Source of the DNA: Streptomyces tendae
GTDB taxonomy: Bacteria > Actinomycetota > Actinomycetes > Streptomycetales > Streptomycetaceae
Assembly: GCF_008632955.1 (NCBI RefSeq)
Contig: NZ_CP043960.1
Location: forward strand, 344,251-408,250
Length of the DNA: 64,000 nucleotides
Reading direction: 5' to 3'
This document shows, piece after piece, positions 26,780 through 35,989 of the stretch. A program made the translations under genes and the position numbers. Numbering within the stretch: position 1 is the stretch's first letter; the number at the start of each line of letters is the position of its first letter. The notes beneath the pieces were generated by a model that was not told the origin of the DNA, ran no database searches, and saw nothing but the letters and a program-made list of their open reading frames with translations.

Positions 26780-27654
26780 TAAAGGGTGTTGCACAAGACT
26801 GTGAACTGGGCATCTCCGGTGTATGGCTGGGGTGTTGAGGGCTGAACGCGTGTGGGTGGAGACGTTCACGGGGCTGCGGTTGGAGCAGTTCGAGCGGCTG
26901 CTGAAGGCGGTCCGTGACCGCGGTGGCAACGGGACTCTGCGGGGCCGACCGTGGTGTCTTCCGCTGGCCGAACGGGTCTTGGTGGTGGCCGTGTACTACC
27001 GCACGAATCTGACCATGCGGCAGCTCGGGCCGCTGTTCGGGATCTCGTCGTCGACGGTGTGCCGGGTGATCCAGCGGCTCGGTCCGCTGCTCGCACTGGA
27101 GCCCGTCTCCCGACCAGGCGATGCGGCCGACCGGTTGTGGATCGTGGACGGCACCCTCATCCCGGTCCGCGACCGGAAGGTCGGCTCCTCGTCACGCAAC
27201 TACCGGTTCTCGGCAAACGTGCAGGTCATCGTGGGCGCCCACACCCGCCTGGTCATCGCCGCGGCCCGGCCGGTGCCGGGCACCACCGCGGACGCGCATG
27301 CCTGGCGTGCCTCCGGCCTGGCCGGGCACTGCCAGGACGTGACCGTCCTGGCGGACGGCGCCTACCTCAACTGCGGCATGGTCACCCCACACCGCAAACG
27401 CCCCCGACGCGAGCTGCTGCCGGGCGAGGAAGACGACAACGCGGCGCACCGCAAGGTCCGTGCAAGGGTGGAGCATGTGATCGGCCGGATGAAGAACTAC
27501 AAGATCCTCCGCGACTGCCGGCAACACGGCGACGGCCTCCACCACGCCGTCCAGGCCGTTGCCCACATGCACAACCTCGCCCTCGCATCATGACCAGAGG
27601 ACCGTCTCCACCCGCCCTGGCCTGCCCAAACACAGTCTTGTGCAACACCCTTTA
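26780..27654 (+). mobile_element. IS5-family insertion sequence, complete
   Basis: Perfect terminal inverted repeats read CTAAAGGGTGTTGCACAAGA, continuing CTGTG, from about 26779 and as the reverse complement ending about 27654. They bracket one intact transposase gene. The CTA at the ends may include a short target duplication. This is the one clearly complete small IS in the window. Confidence 0.9.
26823..27593 (+). CDS. IS5-family DDE transposase
   Basis: A 256-residue intact transposase. An N-terminal helix-turn-helix (NLTMRQLGPLFGISSSTVCR) is followed by a DDE_4 catalytic domain: first Asp in LWIVDGTLIPV, second Asp in VTVLADGAYLNCG, and the catalytic Glu region KVRARVEHVIGRMKNYKILR. 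It is a single ORF with no frameshift, contained in the inverted repeats. Confidence 0.9.
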   Translation: MAGVLRAERVWVETFTGLRLEQFERLLKAVRDRGGNGTLRGRPWCLPLAERVLVVAVYYRTNLTMRQLGPLFGISSSTVCRVIQRLGPLLALEPVSRPGDAADRLWIVDGTLIPVRDRKVGSSSRNYRFSANVQVIVGAHTRLVIAAARPVPGTTADAHAWRASGLAGHCQDVTVLADGAYLNCGMVTPHRKRPRRELLPGEEDDNAAHRKVRARVEHVIGRMKNYKILRDCRQHGDGLHHAVQAVAHMHNLALAS

Positions 27655-27658
27655 GGGG

Positions 27659-28150
27659 TTATCGGACCGGTCCTTGCTCATCGACCAGCACCGTGGGCGG
27701 AGACAAGAACACGTCAGCTTCCACCGGTCCGTAAGCGATGTTGAAGGTGTCGAGCCAGTACGACCAGCCCCGCACTCCCGCCGCGCTGCTGAAACGGTAG
27801 TTGAGCTGCCAGCGGACCCACTGTCCGGGAACAAGCCGTACGGCCGGGGGCCGTCGTGGTCGAGGAGGTATGGCAAAGAGGGGCTGGACCCGGGGCAGGA
27901 CTCGCAACCGACCCTTGTCTTCGCGGAGCTGGACGTCGACCTTGCGCAGGTCTTCCTGGCCGTCGAAGGGGTCGAAGCCGTCGCTTTCATGCATGCGGAC
28001 CACGTGCGCGACCGCGGGCTGCATTGGCGGGACGCGAAAGCCGACCGGGACGGCGTTCCTGCGAGCCGCGGCCTCCCCTCCACGAGACTCCTTCGTCCAG
28101 GACGTCCGTATCCATTGAACGGTGACCTCCACAACGCTCCCCCCTGCCAC
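27659..28150 (-). CDS. Hypothetical protein (up to 163 aa)
   Basis: An open frame of up to 163 codons with normal protein composition in its second half (VPGQWVRWQLNYRFSSAAGV, SYWLDTFNIAYGPVEADVFL), which looks like a real beta-rich protein. The start is uncertain, with several GTG codons near 28140 after a G-rich stretch. Its stop lies 5 bp from the right end of the IS5 element. I do not recognise the family; a secreted or surface role cannot be inferred because no signal peptide is visible. Confidence 0.5.
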   Translation of the reverse strand: MAGGSVVEVTVQWIRTSWTKESRGGEAAARRNAVPVGFRVPPMQPAVAHVVRMHESDGFDPFDGQEDLRKVDVQLREDKGRLRVLPRVQPLFAIPPRPRRPPAVRLVPGQWVRWQLNYRFSSAAGVRGWSYWLDTFNIAYGPVEADVFLSPPTVLVDEQGPVR

Positions 28151-28228
28151 CTCGTCGAGAGCTTCACCCTATGTCCGCTCGACCTGACAACCCTCGGAGG
28201 AAGATCGACTTGAACTGTCCACATAAAG

Positions 28229-28368
28229 TCGTTCCCGGTCTTCGCGCTCGCCCACCTCCTGGGCTTCGACCTCATGCCCAGGATCAGGAACTGGAAGGAC
28301 CTGACCTTCTACCGGCCCACCAAGCAGACCGAGTACGTCCACATCGACGCCCTGTTCGGGGGGCCCGG
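28229..28368 (+). pseudogene. Tn3-family transposase fragment
   Basis: The frame reads VFALAHLLGFDLMPRIRNWK, then DLTFYRPTKQTEYVHIDALF. This is the conserved DDE-domain segment of Tn3-type transposases. Only about 45 codons remain; the sequence then changes abruptly to an unrelated gene near 28369. Confidence 0.8.
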
Positions 28369-28877
28369 CCGCAACTCAATCGACTTCGACCCCACGGCAT
28401 GCCCGTTCCCTACGAGGACACGGCCCGACGGAAGATCATGCCGGAGCAGGCCGAACAGCGCATCCTTGACGCCTTCGACTCGCCCAAGGCCGACGGCGGG
28501 ACCGAGTGGGGCACGCTGTTCCGCAAGACGAGCTGCGGAGTCGCCTACGCCTGGGGTGAGGCCGACTACAACGGCCACTACGGCGTTCGAGAACTGTGCG
28601 ACATCTGCCCGCCCGAACAGATCGCGCTGTGCGAGAAGGCATGGGTGAAGCCCTCGCTGGAGGCTGTCGAACGCGAAGCGCGCGTCCTCGGCGTGACCGG
28701 CGACATTGAGGTCAACGACCGTGCCATCGTCGTCGAGGGACTGGACGAGCCGCCCCGCTACTACCTGCAGCACGGCTTCGGTTACCAGTGCCACAACCGG
28801 AACAAGCCCCACCACTACCACCAGCACGGCCGGGCCCCATCGGCTGGGAAGCGGAGGACGGAGCCCAGACAGCATGA
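28369..28877 (+). pseudogene. Unrecognised gene, 5' cut by Tn3 fragment, two frameshifts
   Basis: Open coding from the Tn3 junction reads NSIDFDPTACPFP; it continues in another frame as YEDTARRKIMPEQAEQRIL and CGVAYAWGEADYNGHYGVRE, then CDICPPEQIALCEKAW, and ends, after a further shift near 28832, in GWEAEDGAQTA. Restoring one missing C (near 28411) and one missing G (near 28832) gives a single ORF whose TGA overlaps the exonuclease ATG (ATGA, 28874-28877), strong support for this reconstruction. Several Cys and His residues suggest metal binding. I do not recognise the family. Confidence 0.55.
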
Positions 28878-29475
28878 ACTTCGCCACCTGGCCCGCGCTA
28901 CTCGTCGTCGACGTCGAAGGCAACGGCGCCAACCCGCCCGACCTCGTAGAAGTCGCTGCGCTGCCCATCCGGGAGGGGCGCTCCGACAAGAGCACCGCAG
29001 GCTGGTGGCTGACACGTCCGAACCGTCCCGTCACCCCCTTTGCCACCCGGTGCACGGCCTGACCAACGACGCCCTGGCCGACAAGCCGGCGTGGGCCGAA
29101 GTCGCGAGCCGGGTACACGCCTTTCTGGGCAGCACCTGGATCTCCGCCCACAACACGCACACCGACTACCGCGTGCTCAGCGCGCACCTGCCCGGCTGGA
29201 AGCCCGCCGGCGTCCTGGACACGCTTCGGCTGGCCAAGAGCACCTTCCCGGGCCTTGGCAAGTACAGCTTGGACAGGCTCATCGAGCATGTGCAGCCCGA
29301 TCTCAGCGAAGCCCCCGGTGCCCGGCACCGGGCCACCTTCGACGCCTACGCCGCGGCACAGCTCCTCATCGCCATGGCTTCCCGTTACGACACCTGGGAC
29401 CAGATGGTCGCTGCGGCGGTACCGCACGGCCTGCCTGGCGCCCCCGAACCAGAAAAGGACCCCACGCTGTGGTGA
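28874..29475 (+). pseudogene. DnaQ-like 3'-5' exonuclease, single frameshift
   Basis: Starts at ATG 28874 with FATWPALLVVDVEGNGANPP, the first DEDD motif (D-E), then LVEVAALPI. The frame breaks near 29045 (CGG-TGC where CGG-GTG-CAC is expected). The remaining motifs continue in the other frame: WISAHNTHTDYRVL (third Asp), GLGKYSLDRLIEHVQ and APGARHRATFDAYAAAQLL (HxAxxDA). Adding one G gives a 200-residue exonuclease. It is translationally coupled to the unrecognised upstream gene. Either a pseudogene or a sequencing error. Confidence 0.75.
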
Positions 29476-29499
29476 CTTCCTCCGCCCGGCCGCTACGAG

Positions 29500-30100
29500 A
29501 AGCGCTCTACCCCTACCCGGACCATATTCTGATCGCCACGAAAGTCGGCATGGTCCGCCCCGCCCCCGGGCGTCGGTTGGCACGGCCGGCTCGGTGGTGT
29601 CGGCGCCCTCGGCGATGCCGCCGCGCACCGGCTCGTCGGAGGCCCGCCAGAAGAGGTCGTTCTCGGGGCCTGGGTGCGGTCGCCGCTGAGCAGCCGGGTG
29701 CCGGTCACCCGGTTCGGGTCGACATAACTGCTGCCGCCCGCGCCGCTGCCGGCCACGCCCCGGTCTTCGTCCGTGCCACCGCCGCCTTCGCCCGAACCGG
29801 AACCGCCCGCACCGTCCTTGCCTCCCGCGGACGCGTCGGCGGCCGGAGGAGCCGTTGCCGCCGCCCGCGCCGCCGGTGCGACCGGCCGCCCTTGCCGCCA
29901 TCGGGGCCGCCCTGGCCGGACTTCGGGCTGGCGTACCCGCCGCCGCCACCGGCGGCGATGAGCAGCGGCTTGCCGTAGCCGGTGCGGACGTCGTCGTCTT
30001 CTTCGAAGGCGACGGCGTCGCCGACCCGGAGGCCATCCTGGACGACCCGCGGTGGGTCGGGCCCGGCCCACGAGTTCACGCCGTCTGAGTGCCTGACGCT
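29500..30100 (-). pseudogene. Glycine-rich protein remnant
   Basis: Minus-strand frames contain RTGYGKPLLIAAGGGGGYAS, then in shifted frames DASAGGKDGAGGSGSGEGGG and GAGGSSYVDPNRVTGTRL. This is the order found in secreted glycine-rich (Gly_rich-type) bacterial proteins. No start is evident and at least two frame changes are needed. Low complexity makes the boundaries approximate. Confidence 0.4.
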
Positions 30101-30269
30101 GTTCGTGCTGGTCACTGGGTTGGTGGCTTGTGGGGTCGGTGTGGCTGAGGTGGTTGATCGGACGATGCATACGGGTCGGCCAGACGGGTCGGCCAGAGAT
30201 ATTCCTCGCCCGGTCAGGGCTGGTCCCACCAGGGGTGAGCTGTCGGCATCGTCGTACTGACCGGAGGGC

Positions 30270-30306
30270 GTACGCCATGCGTACGAATAGCGTACGCATG
30301 GCGTAC
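30270..30306. repeat. Perfect 16-bp inverted repeat
   Basis: GTACGCCATGCGTACG (30270-30285) and its exact reverse complement CGTACGCATGGCGTAC (30291-30306) are separated by AATAG. Each arm itself contains two GTAC/CGTACG half-motifs. It lies in noncoding DNA between remnants and looks like a strong regulator operator or a recombination/transfer site. Confidence 0.7.
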
Positions 30307-30379
30307 CAAGGTAGCCAGGCTACGTCTGACCGGCCGGGTGGTCAGATCCATCGCATGCCGATGGCGGAAAGCTGTTCGA

Positions 30380-30558
30380 CGCGTTGTCGGCCGTCTTCTG
30401 CTCCGGCGGGTACGTCGGACTGACCTGGAACTTGCACCCCATGGCCGAAGGCCGCGGGCCGCTGGGGCGCAGCAGTGACCACCTGGCTGGAGGCCGGCGA
30501 GCAGATGGCTTCCCTGGCTTCCGACATCCGGCAGTTCCTCGCCGGAGAGCAGCAGTGA
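30380..30558 (+). pseudogene. DUF6228-like protein, C-terminal fragment
   Basis: SAVFCSGGYVGLTWNLHPM in one frame and TWLEAGEQMASLASDIRQFL in another correspond to the C-terminal part of DUF6228 proteins, which are frequent in Streptomyces and often immunity-like. One frameshift separates them, and the stop TGA shares a base with the next ATG (TGATG). Confidence 0.5.
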
Positions 30559-30760
30559 TGTCCGGCTCCGGTATCCGCATCACCTGGACTCTGGGGCACA
30601 CGGGTGGGCCGATATTACCCTTGAGGATCATCAGGCGAAGGCCGAGCTCACCGCGTAATACATCACCAGTGGGCCCGAAGATTTCCTGACCGCGATGGTC
30701 CGGCTCGTCGCGGGTGAAAGGGAGGCCCGTGTCCAATTCGAGGCCGAGCCGACAGCCTCG
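30558..30760 (+). pseudogene. Fragment coupled to the DUF6228 remnant
   Basis: Starts SGSGIRITWTLGHTG, then in another frame ADITLEDHQAKAELTA, and after an in-frame stop YITSGPEDFLTAMVRLVAGE. It looks like the first ~70 residues of a small cytosolic protein, broken by a shift and a nonsense codon. The family is not identified. Sequence from 30760 to 30900 has no supported gene. Confidence 0.35.
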
Positions 30761-30900
30761 ACGGGTGCTCTCGCCGGGCGGCCACATCCTGGTCATCTTC
30801 GGCCTCGTATTCGTGCGACGGATTCGGAGCGGGCCACCCGCCAGAGCGCTGTACGGCGGCCCGCCGGATTGTTTTATAGCAGGCGCGGAATTCGGCCGGG

Positions 30901-31491
30901 TTAGAATCGGAGGGAAATTGACGACACGGACGTGAAGTCGGCGCGGAGGCCATCGGCCCGTGTGCCCCATTCCGTGAAATACGACTCCGTGATGGCCTCC
31001 GCGACGATCGGATGCAGATCCTCCTCCGTCGCGCCAGCTTCCTGGAGCTCCAGGATCTGCTTCACGTAGGTGGGCGAGATGTCCGTGGTGATCTGGCGCT
31101 CGCGGCCATCGTCAGAGCTGCCCGTGCAGGTGAATCCGAAGTAGGCCGTCACCTCCACCATCATCCCCCTGGAGGTGGACGCCTGTGCGCGCGCTTGCGC
31201 TCTGACCTGCGGTTGCCACTCGGATTCAGTCTCCTCCACCAGGGCGGCCTGGAGCCGATTCTGTGGCTTCGTCAGCTTCCCGGCCCGGTAGCGCTCCACG
31301 GTCCGGCGTGAGACGCCCAGCCGTTCCGCCAGGGCCTTGGTCGAACCCTTCGCCCGCGTGAGGAGGAATTTCACCTGTGCATTGGCGGATTTCGGCGCGG
31401 GCCGGGTGAAGACCTTCCGCTCTGCCCGCGCGAGGGCCTCCAGGACCTTGCCGCGGCGCGGGGCCGGCTGTTGCTGCTCGTGATCGCTCAT
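30901..31491 (-). CDS. tpg: Telomere terminal protein Tpg
   Basis: A 196-residue protein matching Streptomyces Tpg, the protein that primes end-patching and stays covalently bound to the 5' ends of linear replicons. Visible features are the basic start ARAERKVFTRPAPKSANAQV, a helix-turn-helix ALAERLGVSRRTVERYRAGK, the WQPQVRAQARAQA segment and a C-terminal FGFTCTGSSDDGRERQIT / DLHPIVAEAITESYF region. The length is close to the usual ~185. Start ATG 31491 has TGGAGGT upstream. The usual partner gene tap is not next to it, so it may be a solitary or plasmid-derived copy. It supports a location near a linear end. Confidence 0.8.
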   Translation of the reverse strand: MSDHEQQQPAPRRGKVLEALARAERKVFTRPAPKSANAQVKFLLTRAKGSTKALAERLGVSRRTVERYRAGKLTKPQNRLQAALVEETESEWQPQVRAQARAQASTSRGMMVEVTAYFGFTCTGSSDDGRERQITTDISPTYVKQILELQEAGATEEDLHPIVAEAITESYFTEWGTRADGLRADFTSVSSISLRF

Positions 31492-31803
31492 ACCTCCAGG
31501 GACCACGGTTCACCTGTGGACAGTGGCCAGCCTCTCGCATCCAAGTCACCTGTCTGCGCCGGGGGGTGTGACTACGCAGCACAGTTGGCAAATCTGCACG
31601 CTTGTTGGAAAACGGCACCGATGTCACTCTGAGTAGCTGTGTGAAGCGGTCAGCTGTGGGCACTGCTTACGCCCCGCCGGTGATCTGGTGGGGTGAATCC
31701 GCCCCGACCACATCCGCCCGCACCCCGGACGACCTGAGGTTGCACCGCAGGCCCCGGTCTGACGGTGCGTCCTGGACAAGCTGATCGCAGCCGGTCCGCA
31801 GGT

Positions 31804-33288
31804 TCACCTGGAGAGCGAAGCAGAGGCATCATCCCGGGCAGGGATGAGGGGTGCGGCGCCGTGGCGGCGTTGGCGTCGGCTGTATTCGGTGATGGCCTGC
31901 CACAGGTCACGCCGGTCGACGTCGGGCCAGTAGCGGGGGGTGAAGTGCAGTTCGGCGTAGGTGGCGTGCCAGGGCAGGAAGTTGGAGGTGCGTTGTTCGC
32001 CTCCGGTGCGCCACAGGAGGTCGACGTCGGGCATGTCGGGGTGGGGCATGTGGCGGGCGAAGTCGTCCTCGCCGATGAACCGGGGGTCGATGTCGCCTGC
32101 GCGGGCTGCTTGGGCGAGGGCTGCGGCGGTGCGGGTGATCTCGTCGCGGCCGCCGTAGTTGATGCACACGGTCAGGGTCAGGCCGGTGCGGTTGCGGGTG
32201 CGGTGCTCTTCGCGTCGCAAGGCGTGCACGAGTTCGTCGGGGAGTTTGTCGGGGTGGCCCAGCCAGCGCTGGCGTACGTCGAGGTCGCGCAGGGGGCCGT
32301 CGTCGAGGTCGTGTCGGATCGCGTCCAGGATGGTGGTGATCTCGTCGGTGTCGCGTTTCCAGTTCTCGGTGGAGAACGCGTACAGGGTCAGGTGGGGCAG
32401 GCCGATCTCGAGTGCGCCGTAGATCATCTCGTGGACGGCGGGACCGCCGGTGCGATGGCCTTGCGGGCGGGGCAGGTCGCGCTGCTGAGCCCAGCGGCCG
32501 TTGCCGTCCATGATGACCGCCACGTGGGCGGGCATCCGGTCGGCGGGGATCTGCGGGGGCCGGGCCCCGCCTGGGTGCGGGGGCGGGGGCCGCAGTGCGG
32601 TGCTCTCGGCTGCCGGGCTCACAGCGCTCAGGGGGGCCGACGGCCGTCGGGGCCCGGGGACGGTCAGCGGGGTCAGGCTCCAGGCCAGGCGCGCGCGGAG
32701 GCGGGCGGGGGCGAGGATGCGGGCGCGGGCGACCAGGGTGGGCCGGGGTGCGCGCTCGAGCAGGGCGGGGCCGGCGGCGTCGACGGCATCGAGTTGGGCG
32801 CGCATCAGGCAGGCGACCGTGTCGAGGACGATGGCGGCGCCCGGGTGCATGCCCCTGGTCATCGCGGGCTGTGTCAGCCACTGGCGGGCCAGGGCCGTCA
32901 TCTCCCCGATCAGCGCCGCTGTGGCCGGGCTCCAACGCCCCTGCCGCAGGTCGTCTTCCACGCCGGGGAAGGCGACCAGGGCTTCGTGCGGCAGGAGCAG
33001 GTCGCCCTGGGGGAGGTCGGTGCTCAGGTCGGTGAGGATGTCGGTGAGCTGGGCGCCGTCGACGAACTGTTCGTAGTCCTTGTGCCGGTCCAGCCGGAGC
33101 GTCATCGGCGCTCCGGCTTGCTCGAACAGGTGTCGTAGCTGGTCGACCCACGGCACCACTTCCTCGGTGCACCAGGCGCGCCACTGGTCCCAGTCGGCGA
33201 AGCGCCGGCCGCGGACGTCCTCACGCGTGCTGGTCATGGCGCCCCGCAGGCTGGACAGGTCCAGATGCCATCGCAGGGCGGTGTCCAC
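31804..33288 (-). CDS. Squalene/phytoene-synthase-like + cis-prenyltransferase fusion, 5'-truncated
   Basis: A 494-residue protein. Residues ~1-200 match the second part of a head-to-head prenyl synthase (DGAQLTDILTDLSTDLPQGD carries the second Asp-rich motif). Residues ~250-490 form a complete undecaprenyl-diphosphate-synthase-like domain (HVAVIMDGNGRWA, YAFSTENWKR, LWRTGGEQRTSNFLPWH). Together they could build and condense prenyl diphosphates for a terpenoid. The first Asp-rich motif (VLDDLADQ) is encoded upstream, at about 33415, in the same frame but with no start codon after an in-frame stop near 33430. The gene has therefore lost its beginning where it meets the TPR gene. GTG 33288 is the first start available. 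Confidence 0.8.
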   Translation of the reverse strand: MDTALRWHLDLSSLRGAMTSTREDVRGRRFADWDQWRAWCTEEVVPWVDQLRHLFEQAGAPMTLRLDRHKDYEQFVDGAQLTDILTDLSTDLPQGDLLLPHEALVAFPGVEDDLRQGRWSPATAALIGEMTALARQWLTQPAMTRGMHPGAAIVLDTVACLMRAQLDAVDAAGPALLERAPRPTLVARARILAPARLRARLAWSLTPLTVPGPRRPSAPLSAVSPAAESTALRPPPPHPGGARPPQIPADRMPAHVAVIMDGNGRWAQQRDLPRPQGHRTGGPAVHEMIYGALEIGLPHLTLYAFSTENWKRDTDEITTILDAIRHDLDDGPLRDLDVRQRWLGHPDKLPDELVHALRREEHRTRNRTGLTLTVCINYGGRDEITRTAAALAQAARAGDIDPRFIGEDDFARHMPHPDMPDVDLLWRTGGEQRTSNFLPWHATYAELHFTPRYWPDVDRRDLWQAITEYSRRQRRHGAAPLIPARDDASASLSR

Positions 33289-33370
33289 CAGGGCGTGGCG
33301 GACCGGATCGGTGCTGGTGCCGGCCGCCAGGTCGTCTTGCAGGGCGTGGGTCCACGCTTCGACGCGGGCC

Positions 33371-35899
33371 TCACGCTCGGCCGGTGGTGCATCCCGCTGG
33401 TCGGCGAGGTCGTCCAGAACGCTCGCCGCTCAGCGGATCGTCGCGTTCGGTCGTGGGTTCTCCGCCGCCGTCGGTGTTCTCACCGCCCCCGGCATCCACG
33501 TCGTCCTCCTGCCCGTCGGGTACGTCGCCGTGGATGCCGACGAGGGCGGCGAGGGCGTAGTAGTGGGCGAACGATCCCTCCGTGGCCGCGCTGACGGCCT
33601 TCTCGGCATGGGTGAGACAGGTGGTGAGGTCGTCGGGATCACCGGTGAGGATCCAGCGGCTGCGGAACATGTTCGCCGCGGCGGTCAACCGTTCCGATCG
33701 TCTCCTGTGGCCGTCCGGGGTGAGCCGCAGGACGGTGACCATCACGTCCAGGGCCTCGTCCAGATCGGAGGGAATCTCGTGGCGGTTGTGGCGCTGGCCG
33801 AGGGCGGACGCCAGGTTGTGGACCACGGAGATCTGGACGTCGCCGTACCCCCCGACGTCGGAAGCGGACCCGGTGTCCGCCTCCAAAGGGTCGCCCAGCC
33901 GGGCCCGGATGGAGGCCCAGGCCGTCCGGTAGATCTCCACGGCCCGGTCCAGATCCTCGGGCGGACCGCCCTGCTGGTGGCGCTGGCTCAGACAGGCGGC
34001 CAGTTGGAGCAGGGCGGCCGACTCCGGGTCCGGCGGGACGGGGACGGCGACCGCCCGCTGTGCGTGGGCCAGTGCCACCTCCAGATCCGGGAGTGCGCTG
34101 AAGACGTGGAAGCGGTCGTGGTGGTTGGCGGACTGGACCGTGAGGAAGTCCTGCCTCGTCCGGTCGTCGAGGTCCGGGCGGTCCAGCGCCTCGGCGACCA
34201 GATCGATCGCACGCTCGAAGTCGGCCGGGTCGAGGCTGACCGAGGCACGCATCCGGTACGCCTCGGCGACGAAGTACGCGACCCGCACGAGCCGTTCGGA
34301 GTGGGGTGGCGGCTGACGCAGGACGTGCTCGCCGTGCTCGATCGCCCGGTCCAGGTCGCCGAGGTCGGTGCCGTCGTCGTAGCGCCGCCAGTAGGTGAGG
34401 GCAAGGAGCTCGCGGCACAGGACGGCCGGTTCGCGGAGGGAACGCGACGACGCGCGGGCGAGGACCCGCTCCCATGCCTCGATCGCCGAGTTCCGTGTGG
34501 TCTTTGTGTCGTCGTGCACGAGGAGCTTGAGCACGGTGCCGGCGTACATGGTGAGGGCTTCACCCAGCTGGGCCTCGTCGTCCGGGAGGAGGACGAGGGA
34601 CTCCGCCATCGCCTGACACGCCTGGCGCAGTTCCGTGGCCGGTCGGTCCGCCCGCTCGGCGATCTGCGAGAGAGTGGCACCGTAGTTGTTGAGGATCCTG
34701 GCGCGCACGGAGGAGGCGAGCGGGAGGGCCAGGGCCTCGCGATGGGCTTCGAGGGCGTCGCTCATCAGGTCCTGGTCGCCGGTCACCGTGGCCAGGTGCA
34801 GCCGTGCCATCGCCAGGTTGGGGAGGAAGGTCCGCAGCAGGCCGAAGTTCCCCGCCCGCCGCGCGTGTTCGACCACGGCGAGTGTGTGGTCGAGGGCTGC
34901 GCGCAGATTCTCCTCCTGGTCGCGGTGTTCGCTCAGACGGAAGAGGACGGCGCCGAGGTCGCCGCGCATCGACACGTGGGTGTCGCTGTCCGGAGGGGTG
35001 TGCTCCAGGGCCTTGCGCCAGAAGGAGGCGGATTCGTTCAAGAGTTGGGGGTCTCGGTGGAGGGTGCCGGCGTCGCCGAGGACGAGCGCCAGGTTGGCCG
35101 CCATGGCTCCGCGGGTCGGGCGGAGAGACACCGCTTGGCGGCTCGCCGCAATCGACCGTGTCAACAGGCCGGACCCTCCGGTGACCCGCCACGTTGCGCG
35201 CAGCAGACGGCCCAGCCGGTCGAAGCGCTCCGCACGGAGCCCGTCGGGCGCGGCCCGGTCGGTGAGCGCCTCGGCCTTGGGGATCAGGGAGCGGTGGACG
35301 TCCACCCCCTCCGGATCCTTCGGCAGGCAGTCCAGCAGCGTCGACCAGATGTTGCTCTCCGCGCGTGGGTCCGCGGATGCCTCGTCCAGGAACTCCAGGG
35401 CGATGTCCTCCGCCTCACGTTTCAGTCCGGGCAGATTCGCGCGGTCGCCGACCCTGAGCACCTCCGGCAGCATGTTGGAGGCGCAGGCCAGGCGCTCCAT
35501 GCCGGAGAGCAGGGGCAGGGCCTGCCGGTAGCTGTCGACTCCCTCCCGCAGGGCCTCGAAGGAGACGGCGAACTCGGTCTTGGTGAGGAAGTTGCCGAGG
35601 TTGTAAAGGAACTTGCCGCGGAATTTCGGGTCATCGGCGACGGCCGGATCCGTCGTCGCCGACCGAAGGGCATCGATGGCCCTCGCCGTGTCCTCCCGGT
35701 TGCCGGTCCGTGCGCCGCGCTCCGCCAGGAGGTTGCCCATCAGGCCCTGGTGCAGCCATCGCATCGGGCAGTCCGGGTAGGCGGCCAGGTGCGTTTCATG
35801 GGACTCGATCGCGGTGTCGAGTGCGGCAGTGGGGGCGGCCTGCGGATTCTTGATGAAGAAGAAGGCCTCCTCGTGCGCGCTGTCCGAAGTGCCTCGCAT
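33371..35899 (-). CDS. TPR-repeat protein of the CHAT cassette
   Basis: An 842-residue, almost entirely helical protein built of degenerate tetratricopeptide-like repeats (for example DLDRAVEIYRTAWASIRARL, DLDEALDVMVTVLRL, DPADFERAIDLVAEAL). It has no membrane helix or catalytic motif. Start ATG 35899 has GGGGAACC upstream. It is the last gene of a four-gene minus-strand unit: CHAT protease, zinc protein, membrane protein, TPR protein. TPR proteins beside CHAT proteases act as sensors or substrates. The last ~20 residues (after about DDPLSGE) read into the truncated prenyl-synthase DNA and are probably not native. Confidence 0.75.
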   Translation of the reverse strand: MRGTSDSAHEEAFFFIKNPQAAPTAALDTAIESHETHLAAYPDCPMRWLHQGLMGNLLAERGARTGNREDTARAIDALRSATTDPAVADDPKFRGKFLYNLGNFLTKTEFAVSFEALREGVDSYRQALPLLSGMERLACASNMLPEVLRVGDRANLPGLKREAEDIALEFLDEASADPRAESNIWSTLLDCLPKDPEGVDVHRSLIPKAEALTDRAAPDGLRAERFDRLGRLLRATWRVTGGSGLLTRSIAASRQAVSLRPTRGAMAANLALVLGDAGTLHRDPQLLNESASFWRKALEHTPPDSDTHVSMRGDLGAVLFRLSEHRDQEENLRAALDHTLAVVEHARRAGNFGLLRTFLPNLAMARLHLATVTGDQDLMSDALEAHREALALPLASSVRARILNNYGATLSQIAERADRPATELRQACQAMAESLVLLPDDEAQLGEALTMYAGTVLKLLVHDDTKTTRNSAIEAWERVLARASSRSLREPAVLCRELLALTYWRRYDDGTDLGDLDRAIEHGEHVLRQPPPHSERLVRVAYFVAEAYRMRASVSLDPADFERAIDLVAEALDRPDLDDRTRQDFLTVQSANHHDRFHVFSALPDLEVALAHAQRAVAVPVPPDPESAALLQLAACLSQRHQQGGPPEDLDRAVEIYRTAWASIRARLGDPLEADTGSASDVGGYGDVQISVVHNLASALGQRHNRHEIPSDLDEALDVMVTVLRLTPDGHRRRSERLTAAANMFRSRWILTGDPDDLTTCLTHAEKAVSAATEGSFAHYYALAALVGIHGDVPDGQEDDVDAGGGENTDGGGEPTTERDDPLSGERSGRPRRPAGCTTGRA

Positions 35900-35989
35900 C
35901 AGGTTCCCCGATCCGTCCTTTTCTCGTCCGCCCGGCCCGTAACCGCGCGGCCCACGCCGGCGCCGTCAGCCGCGACCGTGGCCGCCCTT

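Noticed and set aside
28309..30036. 575-codon minus-strand frame
   Set aside because: Antisense to the exonuclease pair over most of its length. Only scraps near 29.6-30.0 kb look like a glycine-rich protein, annotated separately as a pseudogene.
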